From Oscillospiraceae bacterium (GTDB taxonomy: Bacteria > Bacillota > Clostridia > Oscillospirales > Oscillospiraceae): 52,928 nt of DNA. A model generated the notes under the pieces. The model had not been told where the DNA came from. It made no database searches and saw only the letters and a program-made list of their open reading frames with translations. Shown here piece by piece: positions 42,667 to 50,693 of this stretch. The DNA lies in the NCBI GenBank assembly GCA_015067465.1, contig SVMK01000007.1, positions 1 to 52,928 on the forward strand. Reading direction: 5' to 3'. Within the stretch, counting starts at the first letter, position 1; each line of letters begins with the position of its first letter. Made by a program: the position numbers and the translations under genes.

Positions 42667-44040
42667 ATGAAAGAGAAAACGAAATTTTTCTGCAAAGAAT
42701 GCGGGAATGAAACGCACAAATGGTTTGGGCAATGTCCCGCCTGCGGCAACTGGAACACGATCGTGGAGGCACCAGCGGTTTCAGCGTCGTCTAAGCAAAA
42801 ATCCGGCGCCGCCAAGGCAGCCTCCGGTGCTGCGCTGCGCAACCGTCCGCGCCCGATTACGGAGCTTGACAGTCAGGAAGAGCTTCGCTTTTCCACAGGT
42901 ATCGGCGAGCTTGACCGCGTGCTTGGCGGCGGCGCGGTAATCGGTTCGATGGTGCTGTTCGGCGGCGCGCCGGGCATCGGCAAATCCACGCTGCTGCTGC
43001 AAATCTGCGGTTTGCTGCGCGGTCAGAAGATTTTGTATGTTACCGGTGAAGAGAGTGCGCGCCAGCTGAAGCTGCGCGCCCAGCGCCTCGGCGTTGAGCG
43101 CGATGCAATTTATGTTCTTGCAGAAACAAATCTTGATAATGTGCTCGCGTCGATTGATGACCTTGCGCCCGACGTTGTGATTATCGACTCGATCCAGACG
43201 ATGTTCAACGGCGATCTCAGCAGCGGTCCGGGCAGCGTGACCCAGGTGAAAGACTGCACCATGGCCCTGATGCAAACGGCGAAAGCCGGTGGGTTTACCT
43301 GCTTTGTTGTTGGCCATATCAACAAAGACGGCGCCATCGCGGGTCCGAAGGTGCTCGAGCATATGGTGGACTGCGTTTTGTATTTTGAAGGTGACCGCGC
43401 GATGAGCTACCGCATTCTGCGCGCTGCGAAAAACCGCTTTGGTTCCACCAACGAGATCGGCGTTTTTGAAATGGCGGACAAAGGACTTGTGGAAGTTCCG
43501 AATCCCTCGGAAATGCTCCTGTCCGGCCGACCGAAGAATTGCCCCGGAAACTGCGTTGCGTGCGTGATGGAAGGCTCTCGGCCGATCCTCGCGGAGATTC
43601 AGGCACTGGTTGCGCCTGCGGGCTTCAGCGGCGCGAGAAGAAACACAAACGGCCTGGACTACAACCGCACGATGCTGCTGCTTGCAGTGCTGGATAAGCG
43701 CGGCGGCATCTCGCTCAGCGGCTGCGATGCGTATGTTAACGTCATCGGCGGCCTTGAACTTGATGAACCGGCTGCCGACCTTGCAACCGTGCTTGCGATC
43801 GCTTCCAGTGCAAAAGAGCGCGCCATCGGTGCCGACACCGCCGCAATCGGCGAAGTTGGTCTGACAGGGGAGGTGCGCAGTGTCAGCAACGTGAGCCAGC
43901 GCCTTACCGAAGTTGCCCGACTGGGCTTTAAGCGCTGCGTAATTCCTGCACATCTGCGCGGCGAGGTAAAAACGCCCGAAGGTCTCCAACTGATTCCCGT
44001 GCGCAATATTCGGGAAGCAATCGACGCGGTGCTGGTATGA
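42667..44040 (+). CDS. radA: DNA repair protein RadA/Sms
   Basis: The 457-residue protein has an N-terminal zinc finger (Cys9, 12, 23, 26), Walker A GGAPGIGKST (99-108), the KNRFG motif near 259 and a C-terminal Lon-like domain. RadA is a RecA-related helicase that processes branched recombination intermediates. GGAGGTGGAG precedes the ATG. The next gene overlaps its stop by 4 nt (ATGA). Confidence 0.97.
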   Translation: MKEKTKFFCKECGNETHKWFGQCPACGNWNTIVEAPAVSASSKQKSGAAKAASGAALRNRPRPITELDSQEELRFSTGIGELDRVLGGGAVIGSMVLFGGAPGIGKSTLLLQICGLLRGQKILYVTGEESARQLKLRAQRLGVERDAIYVLAETNLDNVLASIDDLAPDVVIIDSIQTMFNGDLSSGPGSVTQVKDCTMALMQTAKAGGFTCFVVGHINKDGAIAGPKVLEHMVDCVLYFEGDRAMSYRILRAAKNRFGSTNEIGVFEMADKGLVEVPNPSEMLLSGRPKNCPGNCVACVMEGSRPILAEIQALVAPAGFSGARRNTNGLDYNRTMLLLAVLDKRGGISLSGCDAYVNVIGGLELDEPAADLATVLAIASSAKERAIGADTAAIGEVGLTGEVRSVSNVSQRLTEVARLGFKRCVIPAHLRGEVKTPEGLQLIPVRNIREAIDAVLV

Positions 44041-44726
44041 TTGCGCTGATAGGGGAGCGATACCGTGAAAAACTCGGAAAACCCTTGGAAAATCAAGGGT
44101 TTTCCGTTGCTTTCATGAAGGATAATCCAAATGTGGATCCACGATTGGCGGGACATGTGGATTTAAGCGTGTTTCTTTACGGAAAAACAGCTGTTTTAGC
44201 CGGAAGCGTGATGAAACAACAAAAGATAGTTAATATATTGACAAAAAGAGCTTTTTCCGTAAAGCAGGCACAATCAACACAATCTGCCGATTATCCGAAC
44301 GATGCCAATCTCTGCGCGCGCGTGATCGGTGAAAAAGTGATTCACAATCAGCGACACAGCGATCAAGCCATCCGAGAGCTCGGCTGCGCATATATTGATG
44401 TTTGTCAAGCCTACAGTGCCTGCAGCGTTTGCACGGTAAGCGGCTGTGCGATCATAACGTCTGACCGTGGCATCGCCACCGCTGCCGGAATCAACGGAAT
44501 CGATGTTTTACTCATTGCGCCGGGCGCTATTCGTCTTGAAGGCTTCAATTACGGCTTCATCGGCGGGAGCAGCTTTGTTGACGGCGATACGGTTTATTTT
44601 TCCGGAAAGCTGGACGCGCATCCCGATTTCGATCGAATCACAGCGTTTATTGAAAAATACGGCAAAGCCTGCGTTTTTCTGACAGACGAACCGGCTTTCG
44701 ATTTTGGCGGCGCGGTTCTGCTGTGA
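44037..44726 (+). CDS. Uncharacterised protein, DUF6873-like
   Basis: The 229-residue soluble protein has a Cys-rich middle (YSACSVCTVSGCAIITSDRG) and a C-terminal block GFIGGSSFVDGDTVYFSGKLDAHPDFDR (over residues 176-203). The repeated alternation of strands recalls guanidine-modifying-enzyme folds. I believe it corresponds to the DUF6873 family, but this is pattern memory. It is translationally coupled to radA by ATGA. No function is proposed. Confidence 0.7.
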   Translation: MIALIGERYREKLGKPLENQGFSVAFMKDNPNVDPRLAGHVDLSVFLYGKTAVLAGSVMKQQKIVNILTKRAFSVKQAQSTQSADYPNDANLCARVIGEKVIHNQRHSDQAIRELGCAYIDVCQAYSACSVCTVSGCAIITSDRGIATAAGINGIDVLLIAPGAIRLEGFNYGFIGGSSFVDGDTVYFSGKLDAHPDFDRITAFIEKYGKACVFLTDEPAFDFGGAVLL

Positions 44727-44748
44727 AGCAAATTTACTTTAAAACCCC

Positions 44749-44792
44749 CACCCATAATTAAACAAAATTTTTATTTTGTTTAATTATGGGTG
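44749..44792. repeat. Perfect 19-bp inverted repeat, AT-rich
   Basis: CACCCATAATTAAACAAAA (44749-44767) and its exact complement (44774-44792) flank a 6-nt TTTTTA loop. No T-run follows and no second copy was noticed in the window. Confidence 0.9.
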
Positions 44793-44868
44793 CGTAAAGT
44801 TCCGCAGAAACAAAATCGCCAAACGCCATTCCCTTTTCTCCGGCCTGAAAATTTTTATCAAAAATACA

Positions 44869-44926
44869 GAAATCCCCGTCAGCGCGCGAATCAAACTGAT
44901 CGACTGACGGGGATTTCATTTTTTTA
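44869..44926. terminator. Intrinsic terminator, possibly bidirectional
   Basis: GAAATCCCCGTCAG pairs perfectly with CTGACGGGGATTTC around a 21-nt loop, followed by seven T on the plus strand. It ends the spoIVA-radA cluster and lies just behind the minus-strand gene. Confidence 0.9.
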
Positions 44927-44948
44927 TTTTTGCGTGTTTTGAATTGTA

Positions 44949-45572
44949 TTACGATGCGGACACATGGGTTTTAATCACTTCGCTCAACTCGGACATATCT
45001 TCAAAATAGTCATACAGCTCGATTGGGCCGGTAATGCGCTTGGATGTAACGAGATTGCCGGTATCGATTCTGCTGTTGTAAATTGTGTAGTCGGCTTCAA
45101 TCTCAAGGCAGCCCTTTTCATCGTTGTGCACTGCGCGTGTGAGCGTGTTTAGATCGATGATGATATCAACCCTGTCAAACAGCTGCTCGGTTACAACATA
45201 TTCTCCGTCCTCCCCTTTGCAGCAAAGTGTTGTGGTGCAGCTTTTGGTGGGAAAATATGTGTATTGAAGGTTTTTTTCGCTTATGGAGATGCGTTCTCTG
45301 TCGCGAAATACAAACGATTCGTCGTCCTTGCTGCGGGATCCCATGATGATAAATTCTATTATCACAATCACTGCGGCCAGAATGAAAAATGACAGCATGA
45401 CGGCATAGGTGCGCGGCATTTTCAGCGCAAACCAGATTTGCAGCAGCAACATAAGCGCAAAGGCGGCGAAAAGATATGCGCCGATCAGGCCAATCCAATA
45501 TTTGGTTGTTTGACGTTCCTTGCTTTTGAGTAATTGTCGCTTTTTGTTTTTATCAACAAAATAGTCCGCCAT
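44949..45572 (-). CDS. Hypothetical membrane protein
   Basis: The 207-residue protein has a basic N-terminus, two adjacent membrane helices (about 26-50 and 56-78) and a C-terminal cytoplasmic domain of about 125 residues with predicted strands. The layout resembles bacterial YcxB/PH-like membrane proteins, but I do not recognise a family. GGGAGGGAAG precedes ATG 45572 and a good promoter lies upstream, so it is a real, single-gene unit. Confidence 0.8.
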   Translation of the reverse strand: MADYFVDKNKKRQLLKSKERQTTKYWIGLIGAYLFAAFALMLLLQIWFALKMPRTYAVMLSFFILAAVIVIIEFIIMGSRSKDDESFVFRDRERISISEKNLQYTYFPTKSCTTTLCCKGEDGEYVVTEQLFDRVDIIIDLNTLTRAVHNDEKGCLEIEADYTIYNSRIDTGNLVTSKRITGPIELYDYFEDMSELSEVIKTHVSAS

Positions 45573-45628
45573 AGCGTTCTTCCCTCCCGCTGAACGGATT
45601 GAAGCGAATTTACGCCTAACTGTATGTA

Positions 45629-45657
45629 ATTATAATGCCTTTTTCCGGTTTTTTCAA
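45629..45657 (-). promoter_or_regulatory. SigA-type promoter of the hypothetical membrane protein gene
   Basis: TTGAAA (45657-45652), 17 nt, TATAAT (45634-45629) on the minus strand. Confidence 0.85.
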
Positions 45658-45671
45658 CGTATTTGCTCAAA

Positions 45672-45713
45672 CAAAAAAATATTTTGCGGAGCTCTCGCAA
45701 GACTCCGCAAAAT
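45672..45713 (-). terminator. Intrinsic terminator of the metal-ATPase-like operon
   Basis: ATTTTGCGGAG pairs perfectly with CTCCGCAAAAT; on the minus strand it runs into ATTTTTTTG. Confidence 0.9.
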
Positions 45714-45731
45714 AATTATTCTATATTCTGA

Positions 45732-46883
45732 TTACCGAAGTTTTCTGATGCGGAAAGCGCGCAGTGCGTTGAGCACCATGATCACGGTTACGCCCGAATC
45801 GGCGAAAACGGCGAACCAGAGCGGCGATGTGCCGAGCGCGGCAAGCACAAGCACCGCAAGCTTGACCACGATAAAAAACCAAACGTTTTCGTGCGCGATC
45901 AGTCGGGTGGTTTTGGCCGCAGCAATCGCTGCTGAAAGGGCTTCGGGCGACTCCATCACCAGCATTGCAGCCTGTGCATCTTCAGCGGGCTGCTCGTCGT
46001 AAGTGTAAATTTTTTTATCGTATGTGCAAACGCTGCGGATGCTCTCCGCGTTCGGACTGTGCTTTGCAACACTGTCAAGCGCGGCGGAATCACGAAAGCA
46101 GGCGCCGCTGCGCGCCGCCGCCGCAATTCCTGCAAAATACGTCATCGGAACGGAAATTACAATTCCGCAGGGGCAAGCCAGCACGAGGAATGTCAGCGCG
46201 CGGTAAACGGCGTCTTTCACGGGAGTGTCGCCGGTGAGCGGCAGAATCACTGCGATCAAGAGAGCCACAGCAAGAATCACCGGCGTATAAATGCGGGAAA
46301 AGCGCGTGATAAACCGGTTTGATGCGGCGGTGGAAGCCTCCGCAACATGTCCGCCGGTCATTTCAGCGATTGCACGGCGGCTGTGGCGGATTGCGTAGCT
46401 TTGGCAGAACGTACCGATGCGGTAAAGCAGCAAAACAGCCGCACCTTCTTTATATTCCCCGATGATAAATGCTGCAATTGCCGCAAAACTCATCAGGAAA
46501 TACTCGTCGAACACTTTGCCTTTGAAAAGATTTTTTATCGCGCCGTATACGATGTCGTAACCCGCAGAAACGGCACAGAGAATCAGCAGCGCTGCGCTGA
46601 AGGTTTCACCGAGGGGAAAAATCAGGCAAACGGCATAGCAAAGCGCGGAGAAAATCAGGCGGGTAAGCATCGGCTTATCTATGCCGTGAAATTCCTTTGC
46701 ATGCTGCTCGCAGCAGCAGCTGCCGTCGTCGTGATGGTGATGGCGGTGTCCGTCGCCGTCGCATTCACGGGCGGGATCGGCGTTCGTGTAAGTGATGTGC
46801 GTGTGGGCATGAGCGTGATTGTGCTCATGTTCATGCTTATGATCGTGTGCGGCCCCGTGCGCATTCATATGGTCATTGCTCAT
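45732..46883 (-). CDS. P1B-type heavy-metal ATPase homologue lacking all catalytic domains, with His/Cys-rich N-terminus
   Basis: The 383-residue protein keeps the full membrane part of a ZntA/CadA-like pump. Helices lie near 72-113, 126-160, 200-218 and 225-250, with the ion-binding CPC at 237-239, and the last pair at about 334-375 ends ADSGVTVIMVLNALRAFR. Between helices 4 and 5, RRAIAEM passes straight to NRFITRFSRIYTPV, so the actuator domain with TGE is absent. Between helices 6 and 7, RSGACFRDSAALDSV passes within about 50 residues to the post-hinge helix (MESPEALSAAIAAAKTTRLI). The DKTGT phosphorylation site, nucleotide domain and GDGxNDAP are therefore missing. Full pumps have about 620-800 residues. 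The first 61 residues hold 17 His and Cys41, 56, 57 and 58. No stop or frameshift is seen. The start overlaps the repressor stop (ATGA). It cannot pump with ATP; a passive transporter, sensor or decaying gene are options. Confidence 0.88.
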   Translation of the reverse strand: MSNDHMNAHGAAHDHKHEHEHNHAHAHTHITYTNADPARECDGDGHRHHHHDDGSCCCEQHAKEFHGIDKPMLTRLIFSALCYAVCLIFPLGETFSAALLILCAVSAGYDIVYGAIKNLFKGKVFDEYFLMSFAAIAAFIIGEYKEGAAVLLLYRIGTFCQSYAIRHSRRAIAEMTGGHVAEASTAASNRFITRFSRIYTPVILAVALLIAVILPLTGDTPVKDAVYRALTFLVLACPCGIVISVPMTYFAGIAAAARSGACFRDSAALDSVAKHSPNAESIRSVCTYDKKIYTYDEQPAEDAQAAMLVMESPEALSAAIAAAKTTRLIAHENVWFFIVVKLAVLVLAALGTSPLWFAVFADSGVTVIMVLNALRAFRIRKLR

Positions 46884-47227
46884 TTTTCGCGCTCCTCAGA
46901 ATAGTTTAGTGCAAGCTTGAATATCTCTTTAATATATGGATCGGCAATGGAATACACAACGCTCTTCCCTGCCCTTTTCGACTGGATTAGGCCCGTTTGT
47001 TTCAAAAGGCGCAGCTGATGCGAAATTGCGGAGCTGGACATTTCCAAAACGCTTGCCAGCTCGCAGACGCAAAGGTTGTGGCGGCACAGAACACAGAGTA
47101 TGCCCGCGCGCGTTGCATCGCCGCAGAGCTTAAAGATTTCGGCTACGCCGTCGATGGCATCCCTGCCGGGCAAAATGTCTTTTGCGTGGTCAACCGCGTT
47201 TTCGCAGGCGCAAACATGAAATTCCAT
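46880..47227 (-). CDS. ArsR/SmtB-family metal-sensing repressor, CadC-like
   Basis: The 115-residue winged-helix repressor has the N-terminal pair Cys6/Cys8 and the recognition-fold motif NLCVCELA (Cys53, Cys55). This is the alpha3N Cys4-type site of CadC, which senses Cd, Pb or Zn. The His/Asp alpha5 site of SmtB is not evident. HTH region: SSSAISHQLRLLKQTGLI. The start is ATG 47227 with AAGGAG 8 nt upstream; longer in-frame starts read through the operator. Metal binding should release it from the palindrome at 47250-47267 and induce itself and the coupled ATPase-like gene. Confidence 0.93.
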   Translation of the reverse strand: MEFHVCACENAVDHAKDILPGRDAIDGVAEIFKLCGDATRAGILCVLCRHNLCVCELASVLEMSSSAISHQLRLLKQTGLIQSKRAGKSVVYSIADPYIKEIFKLALNYSEEREK

Positions 47228-47249
47228 CTGCATTCTCCTTTCTTGAACG

Positions 47250-47280
47250 ATTGAACAATTGTTCAATGCTTCATATGAAG
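47250..47280. promoter_or_regulatory. ArsR/SmtB-type operator and adjacent palindrome
   Basis: ATTGAACAATTGTTCAAT (47250-47267) is a perfect 18-bp palindrome containing the TGAACA-N2-TGTTCA core known for this repressor family. A second palindrome, CTTCATATGAAG (47269-47280), overlaps the -10 box. Binding would block the initiation region. Confidence 0.88.
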
Positions 47281-47306
47281 ATAGCACAGATCACTCTTCC
47301 TGTCAA
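47278..47306 (-). promoter_or_regulatory. SigA-type promoter of the repressor/ATPase-like operon
   Basis: Perfect TTGACA (47306-47301), 17 nt, TATCTT (47283-47278) on the minus strand, directly ahead of the operator. Confidence 0.88.
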
Positions 47307-47310
47307 CAAA

Positions 47311-47338
47311 ATTAAAGAGCCGGTTTTTTTAACCGGCC
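47311..47338 (-). terminator. Intrinsic terminator of the PucR-type regulator gene
   Basis: GCCGGTT and AACCGGC pair around an A-run; TCTTTAATTTTG follows on the minus strand. Confidence 0.75.
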
Positions 47339-47360
47339 CTATAATTATAATATGTATATG

Positions 47361-48911
47361 TCAGTTCTCCGCCATCTGGTCAAGGATGTGATATGAAAGC
47401 ATCAGATAAAGGCGCAGACGCTCGTTATCCAGATCCATCGGGATCAGTTCTTTCAGCTTATCAAGGCGGTATGTCAGTGTTGTGCGGTGAACGATCAGTG
47501 CGTCGGAAGTTTTCGGGATACTGCGTTCGTGGGCAAGCCAGGCACGCAGCGTTTGGTAATACTCTGTGCCCTTTTCCCTGTCATAGGATTTCAGACGCAG
47601 CAGCTGCGGTGCTGCGAGCAGTTCCACCGGCAGCTTTTCCGCCGCGCAAGACTCGATATAATCGATCGCGCATGCCTCAAAGCTGCTCAGCCAAACGCTG
47701 CTGCGCTTGGCAACCACATTGTCCAGCACGGCGCCGGCCTGCTGAAATGCCGCAGGAAACAGCGAAAGGCCTTTGAATGGGTTTGAAATGCCGCCGAACA
47801 TATAGCTGTCACGCACCTGCGGCGCCAGACGCTGCTGAATATACGCCGTCGAAAGATTCGACTTCGACAAATTCAGCAGAATGCAAAGCTGCTGATCGCA
47901 AAAAAAGCTGAAGTAGCCGGATAGTTCCGTAGCCAAAACGCTCCTGAGCGCACCGGCGGAACGGATAGAGAGCTTTTCGTCCTGACTCTGCAGACGGATG
48001 CATAGAAAATTATCGCTGCGCTTCCACTTGAGAATATCAAGAATTGCGTTGAGCTCTTTTGCATGCACTTCTTTGCCGACGGCAAGGTCGGCAAAGGTGT
48101 CCTCAAAATTGCGGTAAAAGTGATTTGCGGTCTGTGCATCGCGCCGCAGAATCATCATTGCATAGTCCGCAAGATACTCCGCTGCGCGGAACTGCCCCGG
48201 CTGGATGGAGGTTTGCAGCTCGTTGATCAGCAATCGTCCGCAATAATACGCGCCGTCCCACAGATTGACAAACAGGCTGCGTATATTATTCGGGTACTGG
48301 TCGTTGCCCCAAACGCTTGCGTGGTGCAGATTGAACGTTGCGCGGTAGCTTTCGTCAAACTTAAACTCGTCGATCAGCCACAGCGGTACGTGAACGGTTT
48401 TTGTGGAATCGCTGCTTTCAAACTGAATCATGCCCGCCATCTGTTTCGGCAGACCGATCAGGGCAAACATATTGTCGTGGATATACATGGGGTTATTAAA
48501 GAATTTTTCTCCCGCGCGGCAAAGGTCAGTCAAGCTGCCGCCGCCTGTTACCAGCGCATTGAGTTCCATTTCGAAATCGTGATAACTGCGAAACACGTTC
48601 AGCACCAGATTCGCAATTTCCCCGAGCGGACGGTCAATGCAGCGGATATGCGGAGCACGGCCTGCGATGTTGCCGGAAGCAATATAAGCGTATTTGTCCA
48701 CGGGAAAGCCGTCGTAAGAATTCTCGCTGAGGAAATAGACAACATTTTCGCTCAGTTCGCAGCCGGGATAATAAAACTGACATCCGCTCAAAACCGCAGC
48801 GTCGTCCTCGGTGTTCAGCATGTAATTCCAGAAGCTGTTTTCCATATAGTCTCCGATCATCTGTATGCTTAAAAGCATACGACCGGTTTCGCTAAAAGAC
48901 ATGCTTTTCAT
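47361..48911 (-). CDS. PucR-type transcriptional regulator
   Basis: The 516-residue regulator has an N-terminal sensory region of about 270 residues and a middle GGDEF-like segment. The C-terminal PucR helix-turn-helix includes ERSIPKTSDALIVHRTTLTYRLDKLKEL (about 466-493). PucR proteins usually activate nearby catabolic genes in response to their substrate. It is divergent from the transporter/methyltransferase pair at 49251-51683, the likely target. GGAGG precedes ATG 48911. Confidence 0.88.
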   Translation of the reverse strand: MKSMSFSETGRMLLSIQMIGDYMENSFWNYMLNTEDDAAVLSGCQFYYPGCELSENVVYFLSENSYDGFPVDKYAYIASGNIAGRAPHIRCIDRPLGEIANLVLNVFRSYHDFEMELNALVTGGGSLTDLCRAGEKFFNNPMYIHDNMFALIGLPKQMAGMIQFESSDSTKTVHVPLWLIDEFKFDESYRATFNLHHASVWGNDQYPNNIRSLFVNLWDGAYYCGRLLINELQTSIQPGQFRAAEYLADYAMMILRRDAQTANHFYRNFEDTFADLAVGKEVHAKELNAILDILKWKRSDNFLCIRLQSQDEKLSIRSAGALRSVLATELSGYFSFFCDQQLCILLNLSKSNLSTAYIQQRLAPQVRDSYMFGGISNPFKGLSLFPAAFQQAGAVLDNVVAKRSSVWLSSFEACAIDYIESCAAEKLPVELLAAPQLLRLKSYDREKGTEYYQTLRAWLAHERSIPKTSDALIVHRTTLTYRLDKLKELIPMDLDNERLRLYLMLSYHILDQMAEN

Positions 48912-48943
48912 GCTTTCTATCCTCCAAAGAAAATATCGTAAAA

Positions 48944-48972
48944 ATTATATCCTCAAAATTGAGGAATGTAAA
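48944..48972 (-). promoter_or_regulatory. Promoter of the PucR-type gene with an operator-like dyad in its spacer
   Basis: TTTACA (48972-48967), 17 nt, TATAAT (48949-48944) on the minus strand. The spacer contains the dyad CCTCAA-AA-TTGAGG (48951-48964), well placed for repression or autoregulation. Confidence 0.75.
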
Positions 48973-49022
48973 GAGTGAGTTTCAGAGAATTTAGGAGTTT
49001 TGGTCTGAAGAAAACAAGGATA

Positions 49023-49051
49023 TTGACAAAAGGACCACAAAATAGTATGTT
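49023..49051 (+). promoter_or_regulatory. SigA-type promoter of the transporter/methyltransferase operon
   Basis: Perfect TTGACA (49023-49028), 17 nt, TATGTT (49046-49051). It leaves a leader of roughly 190 nt before the start at 49251. Confidence 0.75.
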
Positions 49052-49058
49052 CAGCATA

Positions 49059-49225
49059 GAAATACAGGACATAATGTAGTTGTATTTCGTTTTTGGGTAT
49101 TCGAAATGAATATCCTTAATTTTTGCGATTTTTCTGACCAGCGTCGCAAATGTTAAGAATACGAATGAGAAAACCCGAAAAAAGCGTATCCCCGCACAAC
49201 CCATTCTGACATTTTAAAAATGTCA
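49059..49225 (+). promoter_or_regulatory. Leader region with three inverted repeats
   Basis: The repeats are GAAATACA/TGTATTTC (49059-49088), GGGTATTC/GAATATCC (49095-49115, one wobble) and TGACATTTTAAAAATGTCA (49207-49225) just before the ribosome site. No coding sequence or known riboswitch is recognised. Confidence 0.6.
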
Positions 49226-49250
49226 AAGCAAATTTGAGGAGGATTTCTAA

Positions 49251-50636
49251 ATGGAAAACAAACCCAGCAAAACCAAGCCGCAGGGCCTGAGCAATGCTCT
49301 TAAGTATGTGTTCGGCGTTGGCGACGCAGGCTTCGTCCTGATGAGTAACATCGAGACCTTCTACTTCATGACCTTCCTGACCGACCTGGCCGGTTTCGTG
49401 CCCGCTCTCGCAGGTCTGATCAACTCGATCTTCTCCATCGTTGATGCTTGCCTGTCCTGGATCTATGGCGCTATCCTGAACGCCACCAAGGCAAAGAAGT
49501 GGGGCCGTTATCGCTCCTGGCTGATCCTGACCCCCTGGCTCGTACCTTTCCTCTTTGCATTCCAGTTCCTGCGCGTCAGCAGCAATGACGTTGTGTCCGC
49601 AGTCGTTATCGTAGCCGCAGCTATCATCTCCCACGTTGTGTGGAACCTCGGCTATGTTGCCAACAGCGTTCTGGTCAGCGTTGTCGGTAAGAACCCCGAA
49701 GAGAGAGCTACCCTGGCTTCCTCTCGTGCAACCTGGAACAACATCGGTGGTCTGCTGTTCTCCTACCTGGGCCTGCCTTTCGCAACTCTGCTGGCTGGTG
49801 TTGTTGGTGAGCAGAACAAGTTCGCCGCTGCTGCATTCTGCCTCGGCATTCTGATGGCTCTCACTTATTTCGCACACTTCAAGATGACCGAAGGTTACGA
49901 AGATCTCGAGCAGGACAACGCTACTGCCGCAAAGACCAACAAGGTCAACGTTGGCGAAATGTTCAAGTCCCTGTTCCAGAACCCCCAGCTCATCTTCCTT
50001 ATCGTTGCTGACCTGGCTAAGTGGTGCGTTAAGTTCGCAACTGCAGCTTCCGCTATCTACTACTTCCGTGATGCATGCGGCAACCCCGGCCTGATGGCTC
50101 CCTACACCCTGTGCATCTCTCTCGGCGCTATCGTCGGTGCTTACTGCGCACGTTACCTGGCAAAGGCTATCTCCAACCGTACTACCATGATCGTTTCCTA
50201 CGCTGGTATGGCCATCTTCCTGTTCCTGATCTATGTCTGCTATGCAAACTATGTCACCGTCATCATCATGATGACCATCGCACAGTTCTTCTATGGCATG
50301 GCTCTGGGTATTGCTCCCGCTCTGTACGCAGATACCGTTACTTATGCAACTGCTAAGACCGGTAAGAACGCATCCGGCTGGATCATGGGTCTGCAGAACC
50401 TGCCCCTGAAGGCTGGCGTGTTCCTCCGCGGCGTTATCATCGCAGCCTGCCTGAGCGCTGTTGGCTGGCAGTCCGGTGTTGTTCTCGAGGGCGCTGCCCG
50501 TCAGGGCATGACCGTTGCTTTCGGTCTGGTTCCCGCTATCTTCTGCGCAGTCGGCTTCCTGATCCTTGTCTTCCTGTATAAGCTCACCAAGGAGAAGGTC
50601 GCAGAGTATCAGGCACAGATCGACAAGGCAGCTTGA
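49251..50636 (+). CDS. MFS transporter, glycoside-pentoside-hexuronide (GPH)-like
   Basis: The 461-residue protein has twelve membrane helices. The N-terminal ALKYVFGVGDAGFVLM and the loop KWGRYRSWLILTPWLVP resemble the GPH:cation symporter family. Substrate is unknown; it need not be a sugar, since relatives sit with demethylation genes. Codon use is strikingly uniform (ATC, TTC, AAC, CGT, few GCG), unlike most of the window, which suggests very high expression. GAGGAGG lies 8 nt before the ATG. The methyltransferase-like gene follows after 57 nt. Confidence 0.9.
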   Translation: MENKPSKTKPQGLSNALKYVFGVGDAGFVLMSNIETFYFMTFLTDLAGFVPALAGLINSIFSIVDACLSWIYGAILNATKAKKWGRYRSWLILTPWLVPFLFAFQFLRVSSNDVVSAVVIVAAAIISHVVWNLGYVANSVLVSVVGKNPEERATLASSRATWNNIGGLLFSYLGLPFATLLAGVVGEQNKFAAAAFCLGILMALTYFAHFKMTEGYEDLEQDNATAAKTNKVNVGEMFKSLFQNPQLIFLIVADLAKWCVKFATAASAIYYFRDACGNPGLMAPYTLCISLGAIVGAYCARYLAKAISNRTTMIVSYAGMAIFLFLIYVCYANYVTVIIMMTIAQFFYGMALGIAPALYADTVTYATAKTGKNASGWIMGLQNLPLKAGVFLRGVIIAACLSAVGWQSGVVLEGAARQGMTVAFGLVPAIFCAVGFLILVFLYKLTKEKVAEYQAQIDKAA

Positions 50637-50693
50637 TCGTAAACTTCGCCTAATATTCCAAGACTTTACATCGCGCAAGGGAGAAAACACAAC

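Noticed and set aside
44749-44792. Insertion-sequence terminal repeats
   Set aside because: The two arms are only 6 nt apart, no transposase is nearby and no target-site duplication is seen.
45732-46883. Metal ATPase as a frameshifted pseudogene
   Set aside because: The frame is continuous and both missing parts fall at cytoplasmic loops with conserved flanking helices. A simple frameshift is excluded, though functional decay by in-frame deletion is not.
49108-49160. Short leader peptide in the transporter mRNA (ATG near 49108)
   Set aside because: A 16-codon frame exists, but it has no ribosome site and no enrichment of any amino acid.
49116-50690. A 524-codon minus-strand frame opposite the GPH-like transporter
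   Set aside because: Its composition (many Asp, Glu, Gly, Gln, Cys, His) is that of the antisense of a hydrophobic protein with uniform codons; no start signal is seen.
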